A stretch of 64,000 nucleotides of DNA, from NCBI GenBank assembly GCA_913043275.1, contig CAJWLL010000002.1:79766-143765 (forward strand), read 5' to 3'. Made by a program: the position numbers and the translations under genes. The notes beneath the pieces were generated by a model, which did not search any database, was not told the origin of the DNA, and saw only the letters and a program-made list of their open reading frames with translations. This stretch comes from an uncultured Flavobacteriaceae bacterium (lineage in GTDB: Bacteria > Bacteroidota > Bacteroidia > Flavobacteriales > Flavobacteriaceae). Below are positions 10,158 to 18,044 of this stretch, piece by piece. Each line of letters begins with the position of its first letter. Within the stretch, counting starts at the first letter, position 1.

Positions 10158-10188
10158 TTTGCCCATTTTTAAGAGGCTTCTAAATTTA
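10158..10188 (+). promoter_or_regulatory. Candidate promoter for operon A
   Basis: TTTG (10158-10161), exactly 19 bp, then TAAATTTA (10181-10188): a close match to the Bacteroidota promoter pattern, with one mismatch in the -7 box. It lies in the 183-bp gap after the FG-GAP gene and gives a leader of about 55 nt before the ATG at 10252. The rest of this gap holds no gene. Confidence 0.45.
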
Positions 10189-10251
10189 ATCTATATAGTA
10201 ATTGTATTTGATAACCATAATTTTAACCATATATAATTTAATAATCTTCGG

Positions 10252-11007
10252 ATGATTTCAAGGTTTAAAGATCAAGTTGCTGTTGTATTTGGTGCGGGCA
10301 GAGGAATTGGAGAAGCAATTGCATTCAGGTTGTCAAATGAAGGTGCCAAAGTAGTTATCATTGACATACTCGAGATTGAAGTCAATTTGGTAAAGCGTAA
10401 GATTATAGAATCTGGTGGAGATGCAGAAGCACATCACCTTGACATTTCTGATGAAAAAATAGTCAATCAGTGTATTGATCAGATTGTAAAATTAAACTCC
10501 AAGATTGATGTGTTGATTAACAGTGCCGGCATAGTCGGTCCGACAAACTGTGAAATTGAAAATTATGAATTAAAAGATTTTTTAGACGTTTTAAATGTAA
10601 ACCTGGTGGGTGCTTTTAACATTTCTAAGGCTGTTATTCCCGTGATGAAAAAAAATAACTACGGTCGAATTTTACATATTTCTTCTATTGCGGGAAAAGA
10701 AGGAAATCCAGGAATGATTGGGTATTCCTCCTCCAAGGCTGCTTTAATCGGTATGGTAAAAAGTTTAGGTAAAGAATTAGCACAAACCAACATAACCGTG
10801 AATGGCATTGCTCCTGCCTTGATCTCTTCAGAGATGAACCGTGATACGGACCCAAAAATGTTAGAATACATGGTTGAAAAAATACCGATGAAAAGGTTAG
10901 GATCGGTTGATGAGGTAGCTTCACTTTGCGCTTGGATTAGCTCGAAGGAAGCCAGTTTTAACACCGGAACTATTTTTGATATTTCAGGCGGAAGAGCAAC
11001 CTATTAA
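10252..11007 (+). CDS. SDR-family NAD(P)-dependent oxidoreductase (first in operon A)
   Basis: A classical 251-aa short-chain dehydrogenase/reductase. It shows the Rossmann glycine motif GAGRGIG at 14-20, the NxAG motif as NSAG near residue 90, a catalytic Ser in HISSIAG, the YxxxK pair in GYSSSK near 158-162, and a C-terminal FDISGGRATY typical of the family. It would oxidise or reduce a hydroxyl/keto group of a small substrate in the cytoplasm. The gene opens an eight-gene operon, with the RraA gene 11 bp downstream. With the second SDR, the enolase-type dehydratase and RraA, it suggests a sugar-acid oxidation route. Substrate and cofactor preference are not determined; an Asp-like residue after the second strand (IIDILE) hints at NAD. 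Confidence 0.9.
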   Translation: MISRFKDQVAVVFGAGRGIGEAIAFRLSNEGAKVVIIDILEIEVNLVKRKIIESGGDAEAHHLDISDEKIVNQCIDQIVKLNSKIDVLINSAGIVGPTNCEIENYELKDFLDVLNVNLVGAFNISKAVIPVMKKNNYGRILHISSIAGKEGNPGMIGYSSSKAALIGMVKSLGKELAQTNITVNGIAPALISSEMNRDTDPKMLEYMVEKIPMKRLGSVDEVASLCAWISSKEASFNTGTIFDISGGRATY

Positions 11008-11018
11008 TTTAAAAAAAT

Positions 11019-11705
11019 ATGAAAACAAATAACGAAAGTGTTTTTTTGGCCATTATAAAAGACAAATTGTACACAGCAGTGGTTGGAGACATAATGGATC
11101 AATTGGGATTTCAAAATCAATTTTTGAGCCCAAAAATCAAACCCCTTAGAGACGATATGGTGGTGGTTGGACGGGCGATGACTGTTCTTGAAGCTGATAC
11201 ATTAGACACCAAATCAACCTCTAAAAACAAGGCGTTGATAAAACCATTTGGATTGATGCTTGAAGCCCTGGATCAGCTTAAAGAAAACGAAATCTATCTA
11301 TGTACAGGAGGGACCCCTACCTATGCTCTCTGGGGAGAATTGATGAGTACAAGAGCAATCAAATGCGGATCCGTAGGAGCAGTTTTAGATGGGTATTCAA
11401 GAGATACTCATGGAATCTTAAAATTAAATTTTCCTACTTTTTCATACGGCACCTATTCACAGGATCAAGCGCCACGGGGTAAAGTAATTGACTATAGAGT
11501 TCCCATTGAAATTGATGGGGTTAAAATTAATCCGGGAGATATCGTTTTTGGAGATATAGATGGAGTTTGTATTATTCCACAAGAAGTTGAAAAAAAAGTA
11601 ATCGATCTGGCATATGAAAAAGTAAAAGGAGAGAGTTTAGTGAGGAAATCTATAGAATCGGGAATGACTACGGTTGAGGCTTTCAATAAATATGGCATAA
11701 TGTAA
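11019..11705 (+). CDS. RraA-like aldolase/decarboxylase family protein
   Basis: The 228-aa protein belongs to the RraA / HMG-aldolase fold family. This includes 4-hydroxy-4-methyl-2-oxoglutarate aldolase, oxaloacetate decarboxylases and the misnamed dimethylmenaquinone methyltransferase-like proteins. The core motif GAVLDGYSRD is near residues 120-129; the Arg-Asp pair is the substrate- and metal-binding signature. The C-terminal GDIVFGDIDGVCIIP is also canonical. No signal peptide is present, so it acts in the cytoplasm. Position between two SDRs suggests it makes the final C-C cleavage of a 2-oxo-acid intermediate. It is not likely to be the E. coli RNase E regulator. A second, exported RraA protein lies at 28407-29339 in operon C. 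Confidence 0.85.
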   Translation: MKTNNESVFLAIIKDKLYTAVVGDIMDQLGFQNQFLSPKIKPLRDDMVVVGRAMTVLEADTLDTKSTSKNKALIKPFGLMLEALDQLKENEIYLCTGGTPTYALWGELMSTRAIKCGSVGAVLDGYSRDTHGILKLNFPTFSYGTYSQDQAPRGKVIDYRVPIEIDGVKINPGDIVFGDIDGVCIIPQEVEKKVIDLAYEKVKGESLVRKSIESGMTTVEAFNKYGIM

Positions 11706-11710
11706 TTGTT

Positions 11711-12502
11711 GTGAAGATAGACCTTTCAAATAAAAATTTTCTTGTTACAGGAAGTGCTGGCTTCGGCGTGGGTTCTGGAATCTGTAAAGCCATTGACAAT
11801 GCCGGTGGAACATTAATCATCAATGATCTTTTGGAGGAAAATGTCAATATGGCAACGAAGCATTATAAAAATGCAATCGGAATAACTGCAGACATTAGTG
11901 ATCAGGAACAAGTTACGAAGCTCTTCAGTGAAATAGCATCCAAGCTTGGACCGCTTCAAGGTGTGATCAACAATGCTGGCATTGGTCACCGAAAACCTGC
12001 TCATTTAACAGATTTAGAAGAATTTGAAAAAATTTTTAATACAAACTTTAAGGGAGCTTGGATGATTTCCAAGGCCTTTGCTCTTGATTGCATAAAAAAC
12101 AAAATCAAAGGTAACATAGTGAATGTCTCCTCGGTCCATTCCTTTAAGTCAACTAATAAATACTCTCTTTATTCGTCAGCAAAAGGGGCGCTTAACAACC
12201 TGACCCGAGGAATGTCAATTGAATTGGGAAAATATGGAATCCGATGTAATGCCATTGCTCCTGGATATGTAGATTCTGAATACAATGAGCAGGCAGTTAA
12301 AGAGTGGTCAGATGACCCCAAAAAATGGTTGAAACATCAGATTGAGGATTATCAGAGCGTACCCCAAGTCATATCTTCACTGGATTGTGGAAATTTGGCC
12401 GTCTATTTATTGTCTGAATACAGCAATTCTATAACGGGTCAAATAATTAAAGTTGACAGTGGATTTACCAATTTACTTTACAGCAATAGTTTTTTGCCTT
12501 AA
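11711..12502 (+). CDS. SDR-family oxidoreductase (second in operon A)
   Basis: A 263-aa short-chain dehydrogenase that begins with GTG (11711) 5 bp after the RraA stop; no upstream ATG fits. The glycine motif is TGSAGFGVGSGI at about 14-25, with a longer loop than usual. NNAG appears in VINNAGIGHR, the catalytic Tyr/Lys in YSLYSSAKGAL, and the C-terminal substrate lid and tail (ITGQIIKVDSGF) are intact. It is clearly different from the first SDR of the operon, which implies two distinct oxidation steps. In non-phosphorylated rhamnose- and fucose-type pathways a second SDR oxidises the 2-keto-3-deoxy acid before cleavage; I infer a similar place here. Confidence 0.88.
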   Translation: MKIDLSNKNFLVTGSAGFGVGSGICKAIDNAGGTLIINDLLEENVNMATKHYKNAIGITADISDQEQVTKLFSEIASKLGPLQGVINNAGIGHRKPAHLTDLEEFEKIFNTNFKGAWMISKAFALDCIKNKIKGNIVNVSSVHSFKSTNKYSLYSSAKGALNNLTRGMSIELGKYGIRCNAIAPGYVDSEYNEQAVKEWSDDPKKWLKHQIEDYQSVPQVISSLDCGNLAVYLLSEYSNSITGQIIKVDSGFTNLLYSNSFLP

Positions 12503-12518
12503 CTTATTAATCAATAAA

Positions 12519-13652
12519 ATGAAAATTTCTAAAATCAATCTTTATGAGGTCGTTGTCCCTGCAAAAAAAGGGACCATTGAAAGTAAAGAAATCAATAAAC
12601 CCCTGCATAAACTGTCTCGCGGAATAGATGAGGGTTGGTCGATTCAATTTGATCAACTTTCAAAAATTTTAATTTCAATTAAATTATCAAATGGAGTTGT
12701 TGGTTGGGGCGAATGTTACAGGGGTAACCTGATGAGTGATGTAAAACAAATCGCATCAAAGTTTATTGGAACTGATATAGAAAAAATTCTCAGACAAAAA
12801 CTACCCATTCCCTTCACCAGAATGTATGATGGTTTTGAGTGTGCCATTTGGGATTCTTTTGCCCGATTAAAAAAGATACGAGTGGTTGATTTGCTGGGGG
12901 GTGAGGTTCGCAACAAAGTAAAAGTGGGTAGTTGGTCAAGCCATAGGTCAAAAGACGAGGTTGGAGAGATCGCATCGAATTTCTGTAAAATGGGCTATGA
13001 CTGTATAAAGTTTAAAACTGATCTTGAGGATGATGTAGTGGCCTGGGCCAAAGCGATCAAAGAGACAGCTCCGGGGATGAAAATAATTTTTGACCCTAAC
13101 GAAAGGTGGGACTCCCCCTCGGAAGTAAAAATCAGACTCGATCAATTGAAAGAGATCGGTAATACACTTTGTTTGGAAGATCCTATTTCAAGATGGAGGA
13201 TCGATGAATATTCCCATTTAAGGAACTACTCTCCCATCCCTATTGTTCTTCATGTTTCCCTGCCCTATGTCGATCACGGTCAAAGAATAAAGGATGCTAT
13301 TGTGGCGATCAAACAAAATGCTGTTGATGGATTCAATTTTAATTGTGGATTAACGAACTTTCAAAAACTAGACAATATTGCATCCAGTGCTGAACTCCCC
13401 AGCTGGCATGGATCAGAAATCGATCTGGGTATTATGGAAGCCATGTACATGCACTCTTGTGCAGCGGCAAGTTCGTGTGAGTGGCCCAGCGATATTTTCG
13501 GTAGACTAATCAGAGAACACGACTTGTTGAAAAACCCCATTAAAATTGAACCCCCTTTTGCCTATCTTCCTGAGGGTTACGGATTGGGGATTGAACCTGA
13601 TTTAGAGGCCATCAACCACTACTTAATCAATAAGGCTGAAGTTTTAAACTAA
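12519..13652 (+). CDS. Enolase-superfamily (mandelate racemase/MLE-like) sugar-acid dehydratase candidate
   Basis: The ATG at 12519 (MKISKIN) is chosen over an upstream in-frame ATG because it lies just beyond the SDR stop and matches the usual family N-terminus. The 377-aa protein has an N-terminal capping domain and a modified TIM barrel. Visible catalytic-site elements are KFK at 164-166, metal ligands Asp192 in FDPNER and Glu220 in LEDP, and His297 in WHGSEID. The usual third acidic metal ligand is replaced by His245 in VLHVSL, so this is a non-canonical subgroup, perhaps distantly related to glucarate dehydratases. Most likely it dehydrates a sugar acid to a 2-keto-3-deoxy acid; racemase activity cannot be excluded. 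Confidence 0.85.
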   Translation: MKISKINLYEVVVPAKKGTIESKEINKPLHKLSRGIDEGWSIQFDQLSKILISIKLSNGVVGWGECYRGNLMSDVKQIASKFIGTDIEKILRQKLPIPFTRMYDGFECAIWDSFARLKKIRVVDLLGGEVRNKVKVGSWSSHRSKDEVGEIASNFCKMGYDCIKFKTDLEDDVVAWAKAIKETAPGMKIIFDPNERWDSPSEVKIRLDQLKEIGNTLCLEDPISRWRIDEYSHLRNYSPIPIVLHVSLPYVDHGQRIKDAIVAIKQNAVDGFNFNCGLTNFQKLDNIASSAELPSWHGSEIDLGIMEAMYMHSCAAASSCEWPSDIFGRLIREHDLLKNPIKIEPPFAYLPEGYGLGIEPDLEAINHYLINKAEVLN

Positions 13653-13659
13653 TCTGAAA

Positions 13660-14547
13660 ATGAAAATTATAAACCCCTTTAACAAGGAAAAAGAAAATGA
13701 CAAAGCCCAACTATGGGAGATGTTGGTTGAAAGAGATTCATTGGCTTTTGCAAATCAGGATTGGGATATGGTCAAAGACGATTTTGTCGATGATCATTTT
13801 ATGGGAATTCACGCCCACTCTGAGAGCAATCCCGACCAATGGAAAATTAGTTTTCCGAATCTAGAGTTGTACCGAGAAGAATGGTTAAAACAGGCAAAGG
13901 AATTTGGAAATGAAAATTGGATTGAAAAGCCAATCGACATTCTTATTAAAATCACCTATCTGGACGATATTGAAATCATTGAGAATAAAGCGCTATTACA
14001 CAAAAAATTTGCCGGATTTGCGGAAAAAACTAACGGTGAAAAATTCCCATTCAGTTGGCAAACAATTTACTGTTGTGTAAAAGTTGGCGAAAAATGGAAA
14101 ATTTCTGGTTTTACTGGCTATCTTCCCTTGAATGCAAAAACTGGTGGAAATGTCGAATTCTATACAAAAAAGAATCCTGTTGGATCTTCCCAGCACATAA
14201 CGGCTGGGCCTTACTCTCCGGTACTTAAAGTTAATGCCAATCATATTGTGGTAATTTCTGGACAAGCCTCTATTGAAAAGGATGGAAATATTCTCGGTGA
14301 TGATATTGAGGAACAAACGGAATTTACCCTTCGCAATTGTCAAAAACAACTTCTATCCGGTGGTGCATCATTCAATGATGTTTTTAAAGTCAACGTTTAT
14401 ATTAAAGACATTAAAAATTGGGATCGATTTAATGTTGTCTATAAAAAATATTTCGATAATCCTAAACCTGTAAGAACCGCAGTTGAAACTGGATTGATTG
14501 AGGGTCTTTTTGTAGAAATTGAAATGTGGGCGGCTGTAAAAAATTAA
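13660..14547 (+). CDS. NTF2-like (SnoaL-type) domain fused to a RidA domain
   Basis: This 295-aa protein joins two folds that are normally separate. Residues 1-165 look like an NTF2-like alpha+beta cone (helix with RDSLAFANQDWDMV, then strands ending in KVGEKWKISGFTGYLP). Residues 170-295 form a complete RidA/YjgF/UK114 domain: SPVLKVN, VVISGQAS, FKVNVYIKDIKNWDRFN and the signature PVRTAVE with the substrate-carboxylate-binding Arg. RidA proteins hydrolyse reactive enamines and imines to keto acids; NTF2-like domains often bind small hydrophobic substrates. No signal peptide is present. It lies 7 bp after the dehydratase and 4 bp before the creatininase-family gene, firmly inside operon A. 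What the fusion does is not known to me. Confidence 0.85.
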   Translation: MKIINPFNKEKENDKAQLWEMLVERDSLAFANQDWDMVKDDFVDDHFMGIHAHSESNPDQWKISFPNLELYREEWLKQAKEFGNENWIEKPIDILIKITYLDDIEIIENKALLHKKFAGFAEKTNGEKFPFSWQTIYCCVKVGEKWKISGFTGYLPLNAKTGGNVEFYTKKNPVGSSQHITAGPYSPVLKVNANHIVVISGQASIEKDGNILGDDIEEQTEFTLRNCQKQLLSGGASFNDVFKVNVYIKDIKNWDRFNVVYKKYFDNPKPVRTAVETGLIEGLFVEIEMWAAVKN

Positions 14548-14551
14548 TACT

Positions 14552-15313
14552 ATGATTTGGGATAACCTTACAACGGAACAAACTGAAAAAATAAATAAAA
14601 ATTTACCGGTTCTGATTTTATTATGTGCTACAGAACAACACGGCCCTCATTTACCCCTATCCACTGACAGATTGATAGGTGAACATTTCACTCATGAACT
14701 CAATCGCCTTATAGAAGACAAGTTTATACTTCTCCCCACAGTTCCAATAGGATGCTCTGATCATCACTTGGACTTTGGAGGAACCCTTACTTTTAAACAT
14801 TCCACTTTTAAAAAAATAATTCGAGAAATAGTTGAATGCATGATTTCCCATGGATTTAAAAATTTTCTTTTTCTAAACAGCCATGGAGGAAATCAGGGAA
14901 TTGGTCAAGTTATTCTTGAAATTTTAGGCAATAAGTTTCAGCATTGTCATTTCAATTTGATTACTTGGTGGAAATTGGCGAATGAGGAGCTGAAAAAATT
15001 GAACGATTCAGGGCCCGGCGGCACCGGTCATGCTGGAGAATTTGAAACCAGTCTGATGCTCTTTATTGCCCCAAAATTGGTTCATAAAGATAAGATCATC
15101 CCCCCGTCAGATCAAAAATTTGATCCTTTAATTGGCGATATGATCAATCCTCCATCAATTTCTTATTTTCAAACTATAAAGAAGATGTCGGCAAATGGAG
15201 TGGTAGGAAATCCAAATATTTCATCGATAGAAAAAGGGGAAAAGATATCTCATATCATCACTTCCAAATTATTGGATTTGATAAAAAATCTGAACTCAAT
15301 TGACAAATTTTGA
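14552..15313 (+). CDS. Creatininase-family amidohydrolase
   Basis: The 253-aa protein has the family's metal-binding signature Glu28-x-His30 in EQHGPHLPLSTD, with Asp39 at the spacing seen in creatininase. HHLDFGGTLTF and NSHGGNQG follow, and a late acidic ligand sits in GHAGEFETS. Members hydrolyse cyclic amides or related small substrates (creatinine, formamidopyrimidines, mycofactocin precursors). In a sugar-acid operon it might open a lactone or lactam ring or remove an amide, but this is inference. It is cytoplasmic, with no signal peptide, and its 3' end overlaps the transporter gene by 14 bp, suggesting translational coupling. Confidence 0.88.
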   Translation: MIWDNLTTEQTEKINKNLPVLILLCATEQHGPHLPLSTDRLIGEHFTHELNRLIEDKFILLPTVPIGCSDHHLDFGGTLTFKHSTFKKIIREIVECMISHGFKNFLFLNSHGGNQGIGQVILEILGNKFQHCHFNLITWWKLANEELKKLNDSGPGGTGHAGEFETSLMLFIAPKLVHKDKIIPPSDQKFDPLIGDMINPPSISYFQTIKKMSANGVVGNPNISSIEKGEKISHIITSKLLDLIKNLNSIDKF

Positions 15314-16769
15314 TTTTTTTATTGATGGTTCAATTATACTGATCTATCTCTGTTTAATTCTCATTACAGGAATTTGGTTAAAGAAATACATCTCTAATGT
15401 TGATCATTTTCTAGTGGCCAATCGAGGGGTTGACGTCTATCTTGGAATTGCAAGTTTGGCAGCGACAGAGTTTGGAATAGCAACCTGTATGGCCAATGCA
15501 GAGCTGGGATTTAAATACGGATTGAAGGGAATCATTCCAGGAATTGCTTTGGGAGGTTCGATGTTGATTGTTGGAGTGACAGGTTTTTGCATTAAGCCGC
15601 TGAGAAACATGGCCGTCATAACTATTCCAGAACTGCTAGAAAAAAAGTTCGGTAAAAATATCAGATGGGCAAGTGGATTGGTAATTGTTATAGGAGGACT
15701 TCTCAATATGGGATTGTTCCTTCGTCAAGCGGGAAGCTTTCTGAGCATAACCATAGGAATTAATCCAGGCTATTTGGAGCTCCTTATGACCCTTGTTTTG
15801 ATATTTGTAGGCTTATATACAGTCATTGGAGGTATGGTTTCTGTCATCATTACAGATTACATCCAGTTTATCTTGATGTGTTTTGGCTTTGTCACCATCA
15901 CTGGAATTTTAATCTACCAATTTGGATGGTTTCAGATTTTAGAACAAAGCAGTTATTATCTGGGACCTAAAAGTCTAAATTTAAATGTAAATTCTGATTA
16001 TGGTTTTGACAGGCTATTGTTGGACATTTTAGTTGCCTTTGGATCTGTTTTAACTTGGCAAACGATGATCTCCAGAGTTTTAGCGGCAAAAGACAGTACT
16101 ACTGCAAAAAAGATTTACATGGCCACATCTCCCTATATGTTAATGCGCTTTGTGATTCCCGTATTTCTTGGGATCAGTGCCCTTTATTATTTTGGTCCTG
16201 ACACCTATGTTGGGGGGGAAGAAATCTTAGCCATGCCCAATATGATTGCACAGTTGATGCCCGTTGGATTGATTGGGATTGTCATCGCTTCCATGCTGGC
16301 TGCCGATATGTCCACCAACTCCTCTTATCTCATTGCGTGGTCTTCAGTCATCTATAATGATATTTTAGAACCTATTCATAAAAACAAGTGGTCATCCAAA
16401 AAAGGACTGTTTTATAACAGGATGCTTATATGTTTAATCGGTCTGTTTCTGTTGCTTTATGGATTATGGTATCCATTGAGTAACGACTTGTGGGTCTATA
16501 TGCAAGTCACAGGAACAATCTATTTGTCAAGTATGAGCGTTATTTTGATTGCTTCTTGTTACTTCAAAAATGCCAGCCCCTTGGGTGCAGGGATGTCAAT
16601 CGTCATTGGGGCTTCCATACCTGTATCCTATTTATTACTTCAAGAATTTTCATTTTCTTCCGACATTGTGAAAAATATCGGCCCATATAAATTTGGAGTA
16701 TTTAGCTTCTTTATGAGTGGCTTGGGCATGTCTATTGGTTCTCTCATCACTAAAATCAAATCAAAATGA
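15300..16769 (+). CDS. SSS-family sodium:solute symporter
   Basis: A 489-aa inner-membrane protein with about 13 hydrophobic segments and SSS-family features: NVDHFLVANRG after TM1, EFGIATCMANAELGFKYG in the unwound TM2 region, and MLAADMSTNSSYLIAWSS in the sodium-site helix. It would import the operon A substrate with Na+. The reading frame begins at TTG (15300) inside the 3' end of the creatininase gene. No ATG occurs before the first transmembrane helix, so a TTG start is likely. A 44-aa membrane peptide gene overlaps its stop codon by ATGA, as in transporters that use a small partner subunit. Substrate unknown. Confidence 0.9.
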   Translation: MTNFDFFIDGSIILIYLCLILITGIWLKKYISNVDHFLVANRGVDVYLGIASLAATEFGIATCMANAELGFKYGLKGIIPGIALGGSMLIVGVTGFCIKPLRNMAVITIPELLEKKFGKNIRWASGLVIVIGGLLNMGLFLRQAGSFLSITIGINPGYLELLMTLVLIFVGLYTVIGGMVSVIITDYIQFILMCFGFVTITGILIYQFGWFQILEQSSYYLGPKSLNLNVNSDYGFDRLLLDILVAFGSVLTWQTMISRVLAAKDSTTAKKIYMATSPYMLMRFVIPVFLGISALYYFGPDTYVGGEEILAMPNMIAQLMPVGLIGIVIASMLAADMSTNSSYLIAWSSVIYNDILEPIHKNKWSSKKGLFYNRMLICLIGLFLLLYGLWYPLSNDLWVYMQVTGTIYLSSMSVILIASCYFKNASPLGAGMSIVIGASIPVSYLLLQEFSFSSDIVKNIGPYKFGVFSFFMSGLGMSIGSLITKIKSK

Positions 16770-16900
16770 AGTATCCTTTCTGGACATTTTTTTTTGTAGT
16801 CTGTTATGCTTGGTACATTTTTGTAACAATCATGGTATCAGTGAAGGGAATTAAAAATATAAAACAACTCATAAGAGATATTGAAAAAGAGGAGCATTAA
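16766..16900 (+). CDS. Small single-pass membrane peptide, probable symporter accessory subunit (44 aa)
   Basis: The frame opens with ATG at 16766, overlapping the symporter's TGA by 4 bp, and ends with TAA at 16898-16900. The 44-residue product has one strongly hydrophobic aromatic helix (about residues 5-25; PFWTFFFVVCYAWYIFVTIM). A short amphipathic, charged tail (IKQLIRDIEKEEH) should lie in the cytoplasm. The stop-start overlap, operon position and topology fit a small subunit that stabilises or modulates the SSS carrier. Homologous small proteins next to SSS genes are known, but I cannot test homology here. It is the last gene of operon A and converges with the dipeptidase gene. Confidence 0.7.
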   Translation: MKYPFWTFFFVVCYAWYIFVTIMVSVKGIKNIKQLIRDIEKEEH

Positions 16901-16927
16901 AACCAACTTCTTAACTGAGTATTTACT

Positions 16928-18040
16928 TTAGTCTAAAACATCATGTAGAACATTAATCCAGTTCTTGAAAAATATGTGTTCAATATCATCATCGTTATAT
17001 CCTCGGGACTTTAAAATGAACTGAAACTTTTGCAAATCTGCAATCGTATTCATATCATAAGGGGTTTGTTCCAAGCCAAATAGCCCGTCTAAATCACTAC
17101 CAAAGCCAATGTGTCGACAATTACCTGATAGTTGACAGATATGATCAAAATGATCAACCAATTTTTCTAAACCAATCCCCATCTCTTTAGGATCATCTTG
17201 GTTCATCTGGAAATTGGGATGAAGCATCCAAGCATCCAATGCTCCACCGATAATACCCCCTCTTTCTATAACGCACTTTATTTGGTCATCCGTAAATTGT
17301 CGTTCTCCCTCAACTAAACTACGGCAGTTTTGATGACTCGCTATTATTTTTCCGTCGTAAATATCCAAGGCTTGATAAAAACCTTTGTCCGTAAAATGCG
17401 TCATATCCAAAAACATCGAAAGCGAATTCATCTCGTTAAGAAGTTCCTCCCCTTTTTTAGTAAGGCCGCTTCCATCTGAATGTGTTCCTGCTGCATACCT
17501 CCCAATCCCAAAATGTGAAATGCCAATTGATCGCAAGCCCTTTTCATGATATAAGTACAGATAATCAAGGTTTACTACGGAATCTGCCCCTTCCAATGCC
17601 AAAATATATCCTATCGGTTTTTTATCCATATATTCTTCGCCATTCCATTTAGAGATGTGTGCCTTCAGCTCCTTACGGGTAGTGATCGCTTTCATCTCCC
17701 CTATCAGCTCCATCTGTCGATACCATTCCAATTGTGCCATTGCATTTGCGAAAGCTTGCTCTGGGGAATGCCAACCCGGTAGATCCATGATTTCTATTTT
17801 TTCACCCGTCGAAGAGTATCTTGAAATCAAGGTAGTAATGACAAGACCTATATTACCCTTTCTCAGTTCTGGTAATGAAACGGTACCGTTTCCCCGGTCT
17901 TGAAAATCAGTCAGTCCCAAAGCCTTTTCAAGATTTCTTAGGTCATCAACATTCTGGGTCAAGTCTCTGTTTAAAGTCATGGCATTAGTAGCCAAGTCTA
18001 AATGCCCATCCACGGTAAAAAGAAGATTAGAATCACTCAT
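16928..18040 (-). CDS. Membrane-dipeptidase-like (peptidase family M19) zinc hydrolase
   Basis: A 370-aa amidohydrolase-superfamily dipeptidase. The start MSDSNLLF (18040) is chosen because it lies 4 bp after the upstream stop; an in-frame ATG 30 bp earlier would overlap that gene. Zinc-site elements are His13-x-Asp15 in DGHLDLA, the bridging Glu in ALEGAD, His in ASHQN, and Asp in FGSDLDG. There is no signal peptide or C-terminal anchor, so it is cytoplasmic. M19 enzymes cleave dipeptides, often with a D-residue at the second position, and some hydrolyse beta-lactams. It is the last gene of operon B, where the D-threonine-aldolase-like gene supports a role with D- or hydroxy-amino-acid substrates. 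Confidence 0.9.
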   Translation of the reverse strand: MSDSNLLFTVDGHLDLATNAMTLNRDLTQNVDDLRNLEKALGLTDFQDRGNGTVSLPELRKGNIGLVITTLISRYSSTGEKIEIMDLPGWHSPEQAFANAMAQLEWYRQMELIGEMKAITTRKELKAHISKWNGEEYMDKKPIGYILALEGADSVVNLDYLYLYHEKGLRSIGISHFGIGRYAAGTHSDGSGLTKKGEELLNEMNSLSMFLDMTHFTDKGFYQALDIYDGKIIASHQNCRSLVEGERQFTDDQIKCVIERGGIIGGALDAWMLHPNFQMNQDDPKEMGIGLEKLVDHFDHICQLSGNCRHIGFGSDLDGLFGLEQTPYDMNTIADLQKFQFILKSRGYNDDDIEHIFFKNWINVLHDVLD

Positions 18041-18044
18041 TTTT

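Noticed and set aside
12453..12518. Longer N-terminus for the enolase-superfamily gene from an ATG at 12453
   Set aside because: It would lie inside the preceding SDR and adds residues unlike the family; the ATG at 12519 gives the normal first strand.
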